64,000 bases of DNA from Trachythela sp. YZ-2020 (Eukaryota; Cnidaria; Anthozoa; Malacalcyonacea; Clavulariidae): NCBI GenBank assembly GCA_016169945.1, contig JADLSH010000217.1:868001-932000 (forward strand), in the 5' to 3' direction. Made by a program: the position numbers and the translations under genes. Of the stretch, positions 1-13,137 are shown one piece after another. The notes under the pieces were generated by a model. That model was not told where the DNA came from, did not search any database, and saw only the letters and a list, made by a program, of their open reading frames with translations. The number at the start of each line of letters is the position of its first letter. Position 1 is the first letter of the stretch.

Positions 1-2484
1 TTAGTTTACACCCTTCGTGAAATCAATAGGGTGATTTAAACTCGATGACTTTAGTCATTTCGTATCTAGTTTTGTTAGTTCATTTTGTAAAGCTTTTTGA
101 AGTTTTTCTGTCGATATTATTCAATATAGGGCTACATCGAGAAAGGATTTCCAACTGCGTCGTATGATGTTGATTCAAATAATTAAAGTCATGTTCGTTT
201 TATGTAGTTTGAAAATGAGCAAATTTAAATAGAATTGTCTAGTGCAGCTAAATTGGGCGGTTTAATTTAGTCAATAAGAATATTAGAATGTACATATTAT
301 GTTTCTGAGCGATATTGTTTTTCATCAGTTTTTTGGCATACCACAGGTTAAGGCATGCAGGGATTCTCCCATAATTAAAATCAGGAAAAACCTGTTGCTT
401 CAAATCTCTTAGTGGTATTTCGTATCTTTGTCATACTTTAGCTGAAACTGAAAACAAATTTTATTTCTTTAACAGTTTATCTAACTTCAATAGTTTTACA
501 ACATCGTTGGAAAATATTATACGTGCTTGAATATGATGAAGCTGTGTCGTCTTCTGTCGTAACATTTTCGTGAACTGAGTAATCTAAGGTAAGTTCGTTT
601 ATTTCTTAGTACAAATATGTAGGTACTTATCATCTGTTTGATGGTTAACATGTAGTTCTACTGATATCGGTTGTGATGTATTTAAAATATCATCGAAGGA
701 AGGTTACGTTTAAATATTATTAATATATTCATGATTTTCGTTGCATTGATTTGTTTATGTAGATAATATAAATGTATATCTCTTAATAAGCGGAGATTCG
801 GTCAATACGACTGATAAAGCAAAGTAGTTATCAATATAATTATATCGATTAACGTGCGAACTCAATATCCAAAATTATGCAGCCTTTATAGAATATGTAA
901 ATAAAATGATCATTTATTCAAAAAATTCTCGATGGTGCTTCGTATTCGTCGTTCGCTACGTTTGTACTTTTCAAGAAATATGGGCCGTTTCGAACGCCGT
1001 TCAAACACGTACTGAATCTAAATTTGACGAGTGAACGCCCGTACGCACCTAACTTCATTGGGCATTAATGCAGCGTGATTTTTCAGTTGTCAGAAAGAAA
1101 TACATTTGCTCCTGGTAAACAATTTTTGTTATAGACATTTTCTAATGGACAGTTCTATTTGCTTTCAATACACGCGGCGTTGTCAAATCGCGTCCGGCAT
1201 GCGTGGGCCTCTCCAGTTTAGTTGCAGTATCTAAATTAGTGAATCGGTTACTAGTTTAAGGTTTCCAATTCATTACCGACCTCCATTAACTCATATCTTG
1301 GGTTTCAAAATACTAATGCTAAAATTGTCGGCTAATATTTTTTATTTCGACTCAATAACTTTGTTTAAAGTGCTGTCGAACTGTGTTTAGGCTTTCTCTT
1401 CCTTGTGTCACCAAAAATTCCTCATGCTGTGCATCTGATCACATACGATATCTCATTGTCAGCATTTCTTTGAAGACCCTGAATTATTGAGTTCTTACTT
1501 ACACAATTGAAGGGAGATTATATGGAAACCATTAGTAATGATATTTAACTATAATCACGAAATATAACTACTAACAGAACAATGTTGAAATAAAGAGACA
1601 GCTTTACAAAATAAGGGACAAGTATGTTTATATACTTAATGATTGAATTTGACATGTTTGAATTGATCAATAGAATGTTTAAAAGACGTCAAGCAGAGTA
1701 ATTAAAACAGCTTCAAATTATTATTTATATGAATCTCATTAAACTGCTAGAAGGTTCATGAAAACACGTCATTAAAATTAACAGTTTCGCTATATCAATA
1801 ACATTGATCCAGAAACCTAAATCAGGTTTGATGTGTTTACATAAGACTACTTGACATCGGTAAGTACACACATGCACATTATATTTAGCTGTTGTATTTA
1901 AGGCTAAATTACGCGAGCCAATGACAAAGGCAAAGCGCAGTCAATGATTATTTAATCATGATGCATACCAAAAGCTAAAAACTTTCACGTATATCTTTCA
2001 TTGTATACACTATAACATGATTAGTGCCTTGATACTAATAGAAAGGCGTAAGAGTAAGTATTTTATATATAATTGCATACATACATACATTAATCATAAT
2101 ATACACATTTTGAACATTTGTTGATCGGCGGTTTTGTCACTGTATTTTAAGATATATATTAAATGCATCCATAAACATGAATCAATTAATATATAGACAT
2201 CAAAAGAATGTTGTGTGTTATGAAGTATTTTAACAAAGTTATAAAGTTCTGTAAATTGGTTTATTTCTTTTTGAAATATATGCATACCACCTTTTGCATG
2301 CATGTATAGTCATTACAGGTGTTAATTAAAAAACTCTAATAGATCATGAAAAGTTCGTTGTATAATTATAAGGTTCAGTATTTCCATATACGCCTTAATA
2401 TAGTGTATTATTGTTGTCTGTTGCTCAGTATTTCGCAAGAGCAAGCAGTAATTTTGTCATAGCTAAAATAAAGTTTATTTTATA

Positions 2485-2600
2485 TCCCCGAGCCGGCGCA
2501 AAGCGCCGTGCTAGGGTACTGATTCCGCTCGGATATTTACACCCGGGTATGTGATTGAAAACATAGCGGAATCCAAAGTCGTCCGCCGAAAACGTTGCTT
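2485..2600 (+). mobile_element. Helitron-like 5' terminus inside array unit A
   Basis: Begins TCCCCGAGCCGGCG after a flanking A and contains nested stems (CCGAGC with GCTCGG, and CGGCGC with GCGCCG). The same block occurs in unit B near 7558. In reverse orientation it is the right end of the elements ending at 23986 and 63554. TC at the 5' end, an A before it and no target duplication fit a Helitron. I could not locate the matching 3' end inside the unit, so it may be a partial copy spread with the array. Confidence 0.5.
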
Positions 2601-2780
2601 TTTAACTATATTATTTTATTATATTGTAGACAGTAAAATATGGAAAATATGCCGTGACATATTTTCCATATCTTCACTAGTTAGGATATCGATCACGTGA
2701 TCATTTCCCGCAAATGGCTTTGTGCTTTGAAGTTGTCAATTTCACGATGACTATATAATAAAAAGAACATTACACTGTGG

Positions 2781-2896
2781 CTTGAATATATGAATTTTAT
2801 CTTCTCGTGTTGAAAACAATATTTTACTCATTCGCTGCGCTCATTCGTAAAAATTATTGTTTTCACCACTCGAAGATAAAATTCATATCTTCGCGC
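2781..2896. repeat. Imperfect inverted repeat (hairpin) in unit A
   Basis: Two arms of about 55 bp meet at a short loop near 2837. The shared core is tgaattttatcttc followed by ttgaaaacaat, with the reverse complement downstream. The same hairpin recurs in unit B at about 7855-7975. It looks like a fold-back MITE carried passively by the array. Confidence 0.6.
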
Positions 2897-5217
2897 TGCC
2901 GTGTATAATATCCTCTATATAGCTACATACTAAAGTAAAGGCATTATCTATAGCAGCAACATTATTTGTGTCTCCTTCCAAAATGTCTTTCTTGAGTCCT
3001 TGATCCAGTATATGGTGTTGAAGACAGTTGATGAAAGCTGCTTCTATTTGTATATAATAGCTATTAGCTATTTCCATACTATATTAAGTACCAATATTAG
3101 ATCGATGAATTTGCAATTTTGAACATATTCAAGGAATAACTCTAACTTAGAACAAACGTCAGGCTGAATAGCCAAAGAGGTGGGTGGGTGGGAAATCTTT
3201 CAATAACTTGAGTATAATCGAAGTGAAAATTATCTTTGAACTATCTGTCAAATAAGTAAAACTAAACAATGCGTTCATTGAGGCCTGGACGGAAGGAATC
3301 ACCGCTTTTGAAACTGAATGCTTATCTAATATCTTGCTGAACATACTAGCTTCAACACGTTGTCTCATTAACTTAAATTTATTTTGTCTATAAATTTGCT
3401 TACAGGGCATATCATCTGTATATAATCTTTATTTTGGTCGATGGAATTTTAAAAGACGTCAAGTAGAGTATTTAAATCGATTTCAATTGATTTATTTGAA
3501 TCAGTCTCATTAGCATTTCAAAAGACAATTGAAAGCAACAAGTAATTAATTTGCGTCCATTCGCTATAATAATATGTTCATCATTGATCAAACAAATATA
3601 TATCTGTATATGTCTGGACTGTTTGCTTTGCTGTTGCTTGATACAACTATACTTGATATATGTAAGTACACGCATACACACATTTCTTTATCTGTCATTG
3701 TGTTTAAGATTACTCGCCACAACGTTCTTGGTTTGAACATGAATAACAACGCTCATTCAATGACTGTTATATAAGCTTATACTTTACTCACTTAGTTTAC
3801 ACCCTTCGTGGAATCAATGGGGTGATTTAAACTCGATGATTTTAGCCATTTCGTATATAGTTTTGTTAGTTCATTTTGTAAAGCTTTTTGAAGTTTTTGT
3901 GTCGATATTATCCAATATACATCGAGAAAGGATTTCCAACTGCGTCATATGATGTTGATTCAAATAATTAAATTCATGTTCGTTTTATGTAGTTTGAAAA
4001 TGAGGAAACTTAAATAGAATTGTCTAGTGCAGCTTAATTGGGCGGTTTAATTTTGTCAATAAGAATATTAGAATGTACATATTATGTTTCTGAGCGATAT
4101 TGTTTTTCATCAGATTTTTTGGCATACCACAGGTTAAGGCATGCAGGGATTCTCCCATACTTAAAATCAGGAAAAACCTGTTGCTTCAAATCTCTTAGTG
4201 GTATTTCGTATCTTTGTTATACTTTAGCTGAAACCGAAAACAAGTTTTATTTCTTTAACAGTTTATCCGACTTCAATAGTTTTGCAAACATCGTTGGAAA
4301 ATATTATACGTGCTTGAATATGATGAAGCTGTGTCGTCTGCTGTCGTAACATTTTCCGCGTGAACTGAGTAATCTAAGGTAAGCTCGTTTATTTCTTGGT
4401 ACAAATATGTAGGTACTTATCATCTGTTTGATGGTTTACATGTAGTTCTACTGATATCGGTTGTGATGTATTTAAAATATCATCGAAAGAAGGTTACGTT
4501 TAAATATTATTAATGTATTCATGATTTTCGTTGCATAGATTTCTTTATGTAGATAATAGAAATGTAGGTATATCTCTTAATAAGCGGGGATTCGGTGAAT
4601 ACGACTGATAAAGCAAAGTAGTTATCAATATAATTATATCGATTAACGATTATCCATATGCAGCCTTTATAGAATATGTAAATAAAATGATCATTTATTG
4701 AAAAATTTCTCGATGGTGCTTCGTATTCGTCGTTCGTGCGCTTGTACTTTTCAAGAACGATGGGCCGTTTCGAACGCCGTTCAAACACGTACTGAATCTA
4801 AATTTGACGAGTTAGCGCCCATACGCACCTTACTTCAGTGGGCATTAATGCAGCGTGATTTTTCAGTTGTCAGAAACAAATACATTTGCTCCTGGTAAAC
4901 AATTTTTGTTATAGACATTTTCTAATGGACAGGTCTATTTGCTTTCAATACACGCGGCGTTGCCAGTCGCGTCCGGCATGTGTGGGCCTTTACAGTTTAG
5001 TTGCAGTATCTAAATTAGTGAATCGTTTACTAGTTTAAGGTTTCCAATTCATTACCGACCTCTATTAAATCTTGGGTTTCAAAATAGTAATGCTAAAATT
5101 GTCGGCTAATATTTTTTATTTCGACTCAATAACTTTGTTTAAAGTGCCGTCGAACTGTGTTTAGGCTTTCTCTTCCTTGTGTCACCAAAAATTCCTCATG
5201 CTGTGCATCTGATCACA

Positions 5218-6504
5218 CAGGGGCGGATCGAGGGTTTTTCGTACGTTAGTCAAAATTTTCGTTGGTACACAACCGGGGGGGGGGAGATCTAATAAACAAA
5301 CCAATCATGGAGTTAAATATTAATCTCCATTTCAAATATTTATAGTTTACACAATAACACAAACTGCTGTACATGATATCAGTATTAAAACGTGTTTTAA
5401 GAGTAAAGGATAAAATGTTTTGGTCCTGGGAAGCCAATTAGCCAAAGGCTATTTCAGAATAGGACCAATTTGCTGCCTATAGCTATATTCTATTTTTAAC
5501 AAACACAATTTTACATCACATCTGAGATCGTATTACACCATCACCATGCCATGCGGTCCAACACACATCAAGTCAAAAATACATCATATTTATATAAGAA
5601 TATTTTGGTTCGGTTGAAGTCGATAATATATATCCAAACCTTAGGCGATTAATATCAAGCAACAAAAGCATAAACAAAATGCCTTAATGCCTATATTATA
5701 TACAGTTCGCCTAATCGGCTGGGTTTCGACCGCAGTAATATGCAAATATTGCAAAATACAGGTCGAAAATCACCACAATAAATGTAGTTAAAATAGAATA
5801 TATTTGCATTATGGCCGTAGCCGTACAAGACTTGTTCCTTTCCCGAACATACTTCGGAATGTACGATTCGGCACCAAAATTTCTGCCCAAGCAGAAGCTT
5901 GTGTTGTTGATAGCGCTCAACAGCTAGTCTTCGGCGAAGCGTCGATTCGCTTCCTCAGATCAGCTTGAATTTCCACCAGACATTGCTCATCGTTGTTCTC
6001 AAACATGGCCTGAGCGGCCTCGTAAATACTACGAGACATTGCAGTATATTCGTATTATATTTTCCAAGCTACTTCGATTGAACCTTTGCGGTCAAAGCTG
6101 CGATCAGAAAAGAATCATGCCGTATAAACTGAAGCCTGAATGCCTGATGCATCTGATCGGTCAGAAAAATCTAGCCAATGGGAATTCAGAGTTTTTTTCA
6201 ATTTAGCCAATCGAATACCTTGTATGCTAGCCCCTGATCGCTGAACTCCCCGCAGAACGCGCAAAAAGCAAATTGGCCAATCAGATAGCTGGAATCTGCC
6301 TTTAGAGCGAGCAAAACTCACGCGCTAGACCGCTGTTCTGCGCGTTATGTATCGAAGGCCTGGCCGCTGTATGAAACACGATCATTGAATATAAGCCACT
6401 GCATGAAATATGATAACTGGACTGTTGGTTGAATTAATTAATTGCGCATTGGAAATTTTACGTTAGTCGCGTGATCGCTCTGATCACCCCTAGATCCGCC
6501 CCTG
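5218..6504. mobile_element. hAT-like non-autonomous transposon
   Basis: A 1,287-bp insertion with termini CAGGGGCGGATC and its inverse GATCCGCCCCTG. It is flanked by an 8-bp duplication TGATCACA at 5210-5217 and 6505-6512. Unit A has a single TGATCACA and no insertion at this place. CAGGG...CCCTG ends with an 8-bp duplication are typical of hAT elements. The interior has only frames below 90 codons and no transposase motifs, so it depends on another element for movement. Confidence 0.85.
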
Positions 6505-7854
6505 TGATCACATACGATATCGAATTGTCAGCATTTCTTTGAAGACTCTGAATTATTGAGTTCTTACTTACACAATTAAAGGGAGATTTTATGGAAACTA
6601 TTAGTAATGATATTTAACTATAATCACGAAATATAACTACTAACAGAACAATGTTGAAATAAAGAGACAGCTTTACAAAATAAGGAACAAGCTAAGTATG
6701 TTTATACTTAATGATTGAATTTGACATGTTTGAATTGATCAATAGAATGTTTAGAAGACGTCAAGCAGAGTAATTAAAACAGCTTCAAATTATTATTTAT
6801 ATGAATCTCATTAAACTGCTAGAAGGTTCATCAAAACACGTCATTAAAATTAACAGTTTCGCTATATCAATAACATTGATCCGGAAACCTAAATCAGGTT
6901 TGATGTGCGGTTTACATAAGACTACTTGACATCGGTAAGTACACACATACACATTTTATTTAGCTGTTGTATTTAAGGCTAAATTACGCGAGCCAATGAC
7001 AAAGGCAAAGCGCAGTCAATGATTATTTAATCATGATGCATACCAAAAGCTTAAAACTTTCACGTATATCTTTCATTGCATACAATATAACATGATTAGT
7101 GCCTTGATACTAATAGAAAGGCTTAATAGTAATTATTTTATATATAATTACATACATACATACATTAATCATAGTATACATGCACAATTTGAACATTTGT
7201 TCATCGGCTGTTTTGTCACTGTATTTTAAGATATATATTAAATGCATCCATAAACATGAATCAATTAATATATAGACATCAAAAGAATGTTGTGTGTTAT
7301 GAAGTATTTTAACCAAGTTATAAAGTTCTGTAAATTGGTTTATTTCTTTTTGAAATATATCCATACCACTGTTTGCATGTAGTTATTACAGGTTTTAATT
7401 AAAAACTCTAATAGATCATGAAAAGTTCGTTGTATAATTATAAGGTTCAGTATTTCCATATACGCCTTAATATAGTGTATTATTGTTGTCTGTTGCTCAG
7501 TATTTCGCACGAGCAAGCAGTAATTTGTCATAGCTAAAAGAAAGTTTATTTTATATATCCCGGAGCCGGCGCAAAGCGCCGTGCTAGGGTACTGATTCCG
7601 CTCGGATATTTACACCCGGGTATGTGATTGAAAACATAGCGGAATCCAAAGTCGTCCGCCGAAAACGTTGCTTTTTAACTATATTATTTTATTATATAGT
7701 AGACAGTAAAATATCGAAAATATGCCGTGACATATTTTCCATATCTTCACTAGCGAGGATATCGATCACGTGATCATTTCCCGCCAATGGCTTTGTGCTT
7801 TGAAGTTGTCAATTTCACGATGACTATATAATAAAAAGAACATTACACGGTGGC

Positions 7855-7975
7855 TTGAAGATATGAATTTTATCTTCTCGTGTTGAATTGAAAACAATAT
7901 TTTACTCATTCGCTGCGCTCATTCGTAAAATATTGTTTTCACCACTGGAAGATAAAATTCATATCTTCGCGCTGC
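7855..7975. repeat. Hairpin, unit B copy
   Basis: Second copy of the fold-back seen in unit A at 2781-2896. Arms share the gaattttatcttc core and are separated by a few bases around cgctgcgctcattcg. There is a small ttgaa duplication in the left arm compared with unit A. Confidence 0.55.
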
Positions 7976-8123
7976 CGTGTGATATCCTCTATATACATAC
8001 TAAAGTAAAGGCATTATCTATACTGAGCAACATTATTTGTGTCTCTTTCCAAAATATCTTTCTTGAGTCCTTGATCCAGTATATGGTGTTGAAGACAGTT
8101 GATGAAAGCCTATTAGCTATTTC

Positions 8124-10291
8124 CAGGGCGCTTATATACTGGGCGGTCAACGGAGATAGGAAAACTGATCGACGTGTGATGCGGGGCCTGGTGACGAAAA
8201 ACGTTTTTTTACCGGCCAGCAGTTGACTTTAAGAATAACATTAGTCTATTCCTTGACAACCGTTGCTAGGTACAAACAAACATGGAGGCGGCCAGGCGAG
8301 GCGTTAAAGATGAGCTTTTACAGGCGTTTTTGCAGCATGTTTAACATTCGGTTGAAGTTTATTTGTGGTGGCAGAAATTGAGAAAGATCCGCGGAAGGAG
8401 GTAATTGGTTTCGAAAGGGAATCCCCTGTAGTGTCTGACCACTATATCTTTATAAACAGTCGTGGGAGAAACTGATTTTTCAGTTTCATGATGGCATGAT
8501 GCCAGTAAAAGTGAGATATTTCGAAGTTTTAATAAGATCAATTATGGCAACAGGTTTTTCAGCACTTTTGGTCTTCAAAGATATTCTCTTCATTTGCAAG
8601 TAATTTCCAATTTGTGCCTTCAACAAAAAATTGAACCAGTTTGCCAGAATTTTACATACTGTACATTTGTAAAAGCTCATCTTTGAATGCCTAACAAAAT
8701 TCTCATATTTGTTGGTGATTTATGGTCAAGAAGTTAATTATTAACTTTACAAATTTCGGTGAAAAGTTTTCTGCAAAAGTTCAGATCCAAAAATATTTCT
8801 GGGAACTATAGATTCCCAGGATCCCATACTTTTTCTACCCCTGCTTGTCAAGAAATAATCTCAACAAACATGAATGTGGCATTATTTAAAACTGAATCAG
8901 AATGCTTGTCATTCACAAATGTCAACAAATGCATAGTCGACAATCACAAACAAAATGCTCACTATCTACATTGTACAATGGGCATGGTATGTCATGGGTA
9001 TGGCATGTCATGTTTTTAATTTGTGGGTTTTTAAATTAACAACTGGAATATTAACCACTCCACAATATAGTAAGGCATGACATAATGCTGACTTCCATGG
9101 ATTGGTTTACGTGCAGACAGGGGGGCTATCGGTGTATTAACTAACCAACTTTTTAAATCCATTAATCGAAACCTAGAAAAAAAATTATAAGAGAAACAGG
9201 TTGAAGCATTTTGTTTTGTTGAAGTAAATATGCTGCAGGAAAAGTTTCACTAGCTGAACATGTTTCATTACTTTAACACGTTTACAACCCGAAGAGGACA
9301 AGTCTAACAAGGGTATTTTACCATTGACAACGTACATTAAAAACAAAAAACATACAAAAACAACAGATGATCGCACAATCGCTTCCTAGTAGTACGCAAA
9401 TTTTGTAGACGCCATCATTTGTATTTCCATAGCAATCATGCCCAGATCAATGGCAATCAATGTTCGAATGAAAATAATGCATTCTTTGATAGGTAGGCTA
9501 TCTTCAAAAGTTAAAATCGATAAAATTATCCACTCCGAATCACGTTGTTTTGACAAATTATAAGAAGTATATACATTGGCAGTTTCACAACAAAATTTCA
9601 AGGTGTAGAAAGTTTTTAACATAACAAGCGCTCGGTATATCTTCAATATGTCGTACTTTGCTAAGCAGGTCTAAGTAGGAATAGTGTGCCACAAATTGCA
9701 TTCATTTCTTTCCAACATCCGTAGGATTTAGGGTAAATAACGAGGCAACAACAGGGAAGGACAAGACGCTATATTTGGGTCACTTGTTTACTTGAGATAC
9801 AAAATTTTAAACAATAACCTAGCGGGAATTCTGCCTTAAAAAGGGCTAACTTCAATCATAAGAAAACCCCAAATTATCCACTCCGATTGTTTCGAAATTT
9901 TTAAGGCATAAACATATCATAGATATCTTCAACTTACCAGAAATTTTATGCTGTAGTCTTGTCGATAACACACCAGGCGCTCGTAGTGAAAAATATACTC
10001 CATTGAAGTAATCAAAACATCATGTCTCTTTCCGTAATATGCGGCATATTTTACCATATTCTGGATGTAAAACCACATGTATATGATAAAGAAGTACCAT
10101 TTGATCTTCTATTAAAAAATAGCCGTCTCACAATAAAAGGTTTCAGAAAAAATAACGACAACATATAGTCACACAAAATTGTCTATTTTCTTCAAATTTG
10201 TAAAAAGCACGCTCGTGCCAGTCCTCTTCCGCAGAACACGTCGATCAGCGCGACATTAGCGCGTCGCGCCGCCCAGTATATAAGCGCCCTG
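8124..10291. mobile_element. Class II element with 8-bp TSD (hAT-like), 2.2 kb
   Basis: Termini are CAGGGCGCTTATATACTGGG and its inverse, giving TIRs of about 22 bp. An 8-bp duplication GCTATTTC flanks it at 8116-8123 and 10292-10299. Unit A has the uninterrupted sequence near 3066. The size, CAGGG ends and 8-bp duplication suggest hAT; a P-type element is less likely. There is no long frame. A short ATG frame at 8281 (MEAARRGVKDELLQAFLQHV) looks like a captured first exon. Positions 9510 and 9875 share the sequence ttatccactccga. Confidence 0.8.
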
Positions 10292-11017
10292 GCTATTTCC
10301 ATACTATATTAACTACCAATGTTAGATCGATGAATTTGCAATATTTAACATATTCAAGGAATAACTCTAACTTAGAACAAACGTCAGGCTGAATAGCCAA
10401 AGAGGTGGGTGGGTGGGAAATTCTTTCAATAACTTGAGTATAATCGAAGTGAAAATTATCTTTGAACTGTCTGTCAATAAGTAACACTAAACAATGCGTT
10501 CATTGAGGCCTAGACTAGACGGAAGGAATCACCGCTTTTGAAACTGAATGCTTATCTGATATCTTGCTGAACATACTAGCTTCAACGCGTTGTCTCATTA
10601 ACTTAAATTTATATTGTCTATAAATTTGCTTACAAGGCATATTATCAGTATATAATCTTTATTTTGGTCGATGGAATTTTAAAAGACGTCAAGTAGAGTA
10701 TTTAAATCGATTTCAATTGATTTATTTGAATCTCATTAGCATTTCAAAAGACAATTGAAAGCAACAAGTAATTAATTTGCGTCCATTCGCTATAATAATA
10801 TGTTCATCATTGATCAAACAAATATATATCTGTATATGTCTGGACTGTTTGCTTTGCTGTTGCTTCATACAACTATACTTGATATATGTAAGTACACGCA
10901 TACACACATTTCTTTATCTGTCATTGTGTTTAAGATTACTCGCCATAACGTTCTTGGTTTGAACATGAATCACAACGCTCATTCAATGACTGTTATATAA
11001 GCTTATACTTTACTCAC

Positions 11018-13137
11018 TTAGTTTACACCCATCGTGAAATCAATGGGGTGATTTAAACTCGATGATTTTAGTCATTTCGTATCTAGTTTTGTTAGTTCAT
11101 TTTGTAAAGCTTTTTGAAGTTTTTGTGTCGATATTATCCAATATAGGGCTACATCGAGAAAGGATTTCCAACTGCGTCATATGATGTTGATTCAAATAAT
11201 TAAAGTCATGTTCGTTTTATGTAGTTTGAAAATGAGAAAACTTAAATAGAATTGCCTAGTGCAGCTAAATTGGGCGGTTTAATTTTGTCAATAAGAATAT
11301 TAGAATGTACATATTATGTTTCTGAGCGATATTGTTTTTCATCAGATTTTTTGGCATACCACAGGTTAAGGCATGCAGGGATTCTCCCATACTTAAAATC
11401 AGGAAAAACCTGTTGCTTCAAATCTCTTAGTGGTATTTCGTATCTTTGTTATACTTTAGCTGAAACTGAAAACAAATTTTATTTCTTTAACAGTTTATCC
11501 AACTTCAATAGTTTTACAACATCGTTGGAAAATATTATACGTGCTTGAATATGATGAAGCTGTCTCGTCTTCTGTCGTAACATTTTCGTGAACTGAGTAA
11601 TCTAAGGTAAGCTCGTTTATTTCTTAGTACAAATATGTAGGTACTTATCATCTGTTTGATGGTTAACATTTAGTTCTACTGATATCGGTTGTGATGTATT
11701 TAAAATATCATCGAAGGAAGGTTACGTTTAAATATTATTAATGTATTTATGATTTTCGTTGCATAGATTTGTTTATGTAGACAATAGAAATGTATATCTC
11801 TTAATAAGCGGAGATTCGGTCAATACGACTTATAAAGCAAAGTAGTTATCAATATAATTACATCGATTAACGTGCAAACTCAATATCCATATGCAGCCTT
11901 TATAGAATATGTCAATAAATGATCATTTATTCAAAAATTTCTCGATGGTGCTTCGTATTCGTGTTTCGCTGCGCTTGTACTTTTCAAGAATTATGGGCCG
12001 TTTCGAACGCCGTTCAAACACGTACTGAATCTAAATTTGACGAGTTAACGCCGATACGCACCTAACTTCATTGGGCATTAATGCAGCGTGATTTTTCAGT
12101 TGTCAGAAACAAATACATTTACTCCTGGTAAACAATTTTTTTTATGCCTTCTATTTGCCTTCTATTTGTATATTGTGCCTTCTATTTGTATATTGCCTAT
12201 GTATAGTTTATATAATATTGCCTATATATATGTATATTTATATATAATGCCTTCTATTTGTATATTACAGCTATTAGCTATTTCCATACTATATTAACTA
12301 CCAATATTAGATCGATGAATTTGCAATTTTGAACATATTCAATGAATAACTCTAACTTAGAGCAAACGTCAGGCTGAATAGCCAAAGAGGTGGATGGGTG
12401 GGAAATTATTTCAATAACTTGAGTAAGCGAAGCGCTCGGTATAAATGATATGATCTTGTTAGCATCCTGCAGTTATGCGCTAATTAACGCGTTATGATTG
12501 GTTAATTTGGTAGTAGGAAGCGTTACCATGAAATATCACGGGCTGCCCACGTGAAAGCATGCCCAATGATGAAAATTATCTTTGAACTATCTGTCAAATA
12601 AGTAAAACTAAACAATGCGTTCATTGAGGCCTGGACGGAAAGAATCACCGCTTTTGGAACTGAATGCTTATCTGATATCTTGCTGAACATACTAGCTTCA
12701 ACGCGTTGTCTCATTAACTTAAATTTATATTGTCTATAAATTTGCTTACAATGCATATTATCTGTATATAATCTTTATTTTGGTCGATGGAATTTTAAAA
12801 GACGTCAGGTAGAGTATTTAAATCGATTTCAATTGATTTATTTGAATCTCATTAGCATTTCAAAAGACAATTGAAAGCAACAAGTAATTAATTTGCGTCC
12901 ATTCGCTATAATAATATGTTCATCATTGATCAAACAAATATATATCTGCATATGTCTGGACTGTTTGCTTTGCTGTTGCTTCATACAACTATACTTGATA
13001 TATGTAAGTACACGCATACATGCACACATTTATTTATCTGTTATTGTGTTTAAGATTACTTGCCATAACGTTCTTGGTTTGAATATGAATAACAACGCTC
13101 ATTCAATGACTGTTATATAAGCTTATACGTTACTTAC
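11018..13137. repeat. Tandem array, unit C (internally deleted)
   Basis: Third array copy, 2.1 kb. Sequence equivalent to about 1130-3043 of unit A is missing. In its place around 12140-12265 is a short tract of tandem ttctatttgtatatt-type motifs, which may be slippage at the deletion joint. Near 12424-12570 about 148 bp of unrelated sequence replaces a few bases of the unit. No genes. Confidence 0.8.

Larger units (their letters stand above)
1..3791. repeat. Tandem array, unit A (about 3.8 kb, non-coding)
   Basis: First of four copies of a long AT-rich unit. The opening ttagtttacaccc recurs at 3792, 11018 and 13138, and the segments after it match almost base for base. No reading frame longer than about 110 codons is present, and the small frames change between copies, so I see no coding function. 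Internal landmarks are a Helitron-like 5' end at 2485 and a hairpin at 2781-2896. Unit A lacks the two insertions found in unit B and so serves as the empty-site reference. The window starts exactly at the unit boundary, so the array probably continues to the left. Confidence 0.85.
3792..11017. repeat. Tandem array, unit B (with two insertions)
   Basis: Second array copy. It is 7.2 kb only because two class II elements (5218-6504 and 8124-10291) sit in it; without them it is about 3.75 kb, as in unit A. Flanking DNA matches unit A closely on both sides of each insertion, which gives precise empty sites. No coding sequence is supported. Confidence 0.85.

Noticed and set aside
3472..3774. Small frames on both strands in each array unit (also near 10722-11000 and 12838-13120)
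   Set aside because: They overlap one another on opposite strands, vary at their ends between copies and show no motif; conservation follows from recent duplication of the array.
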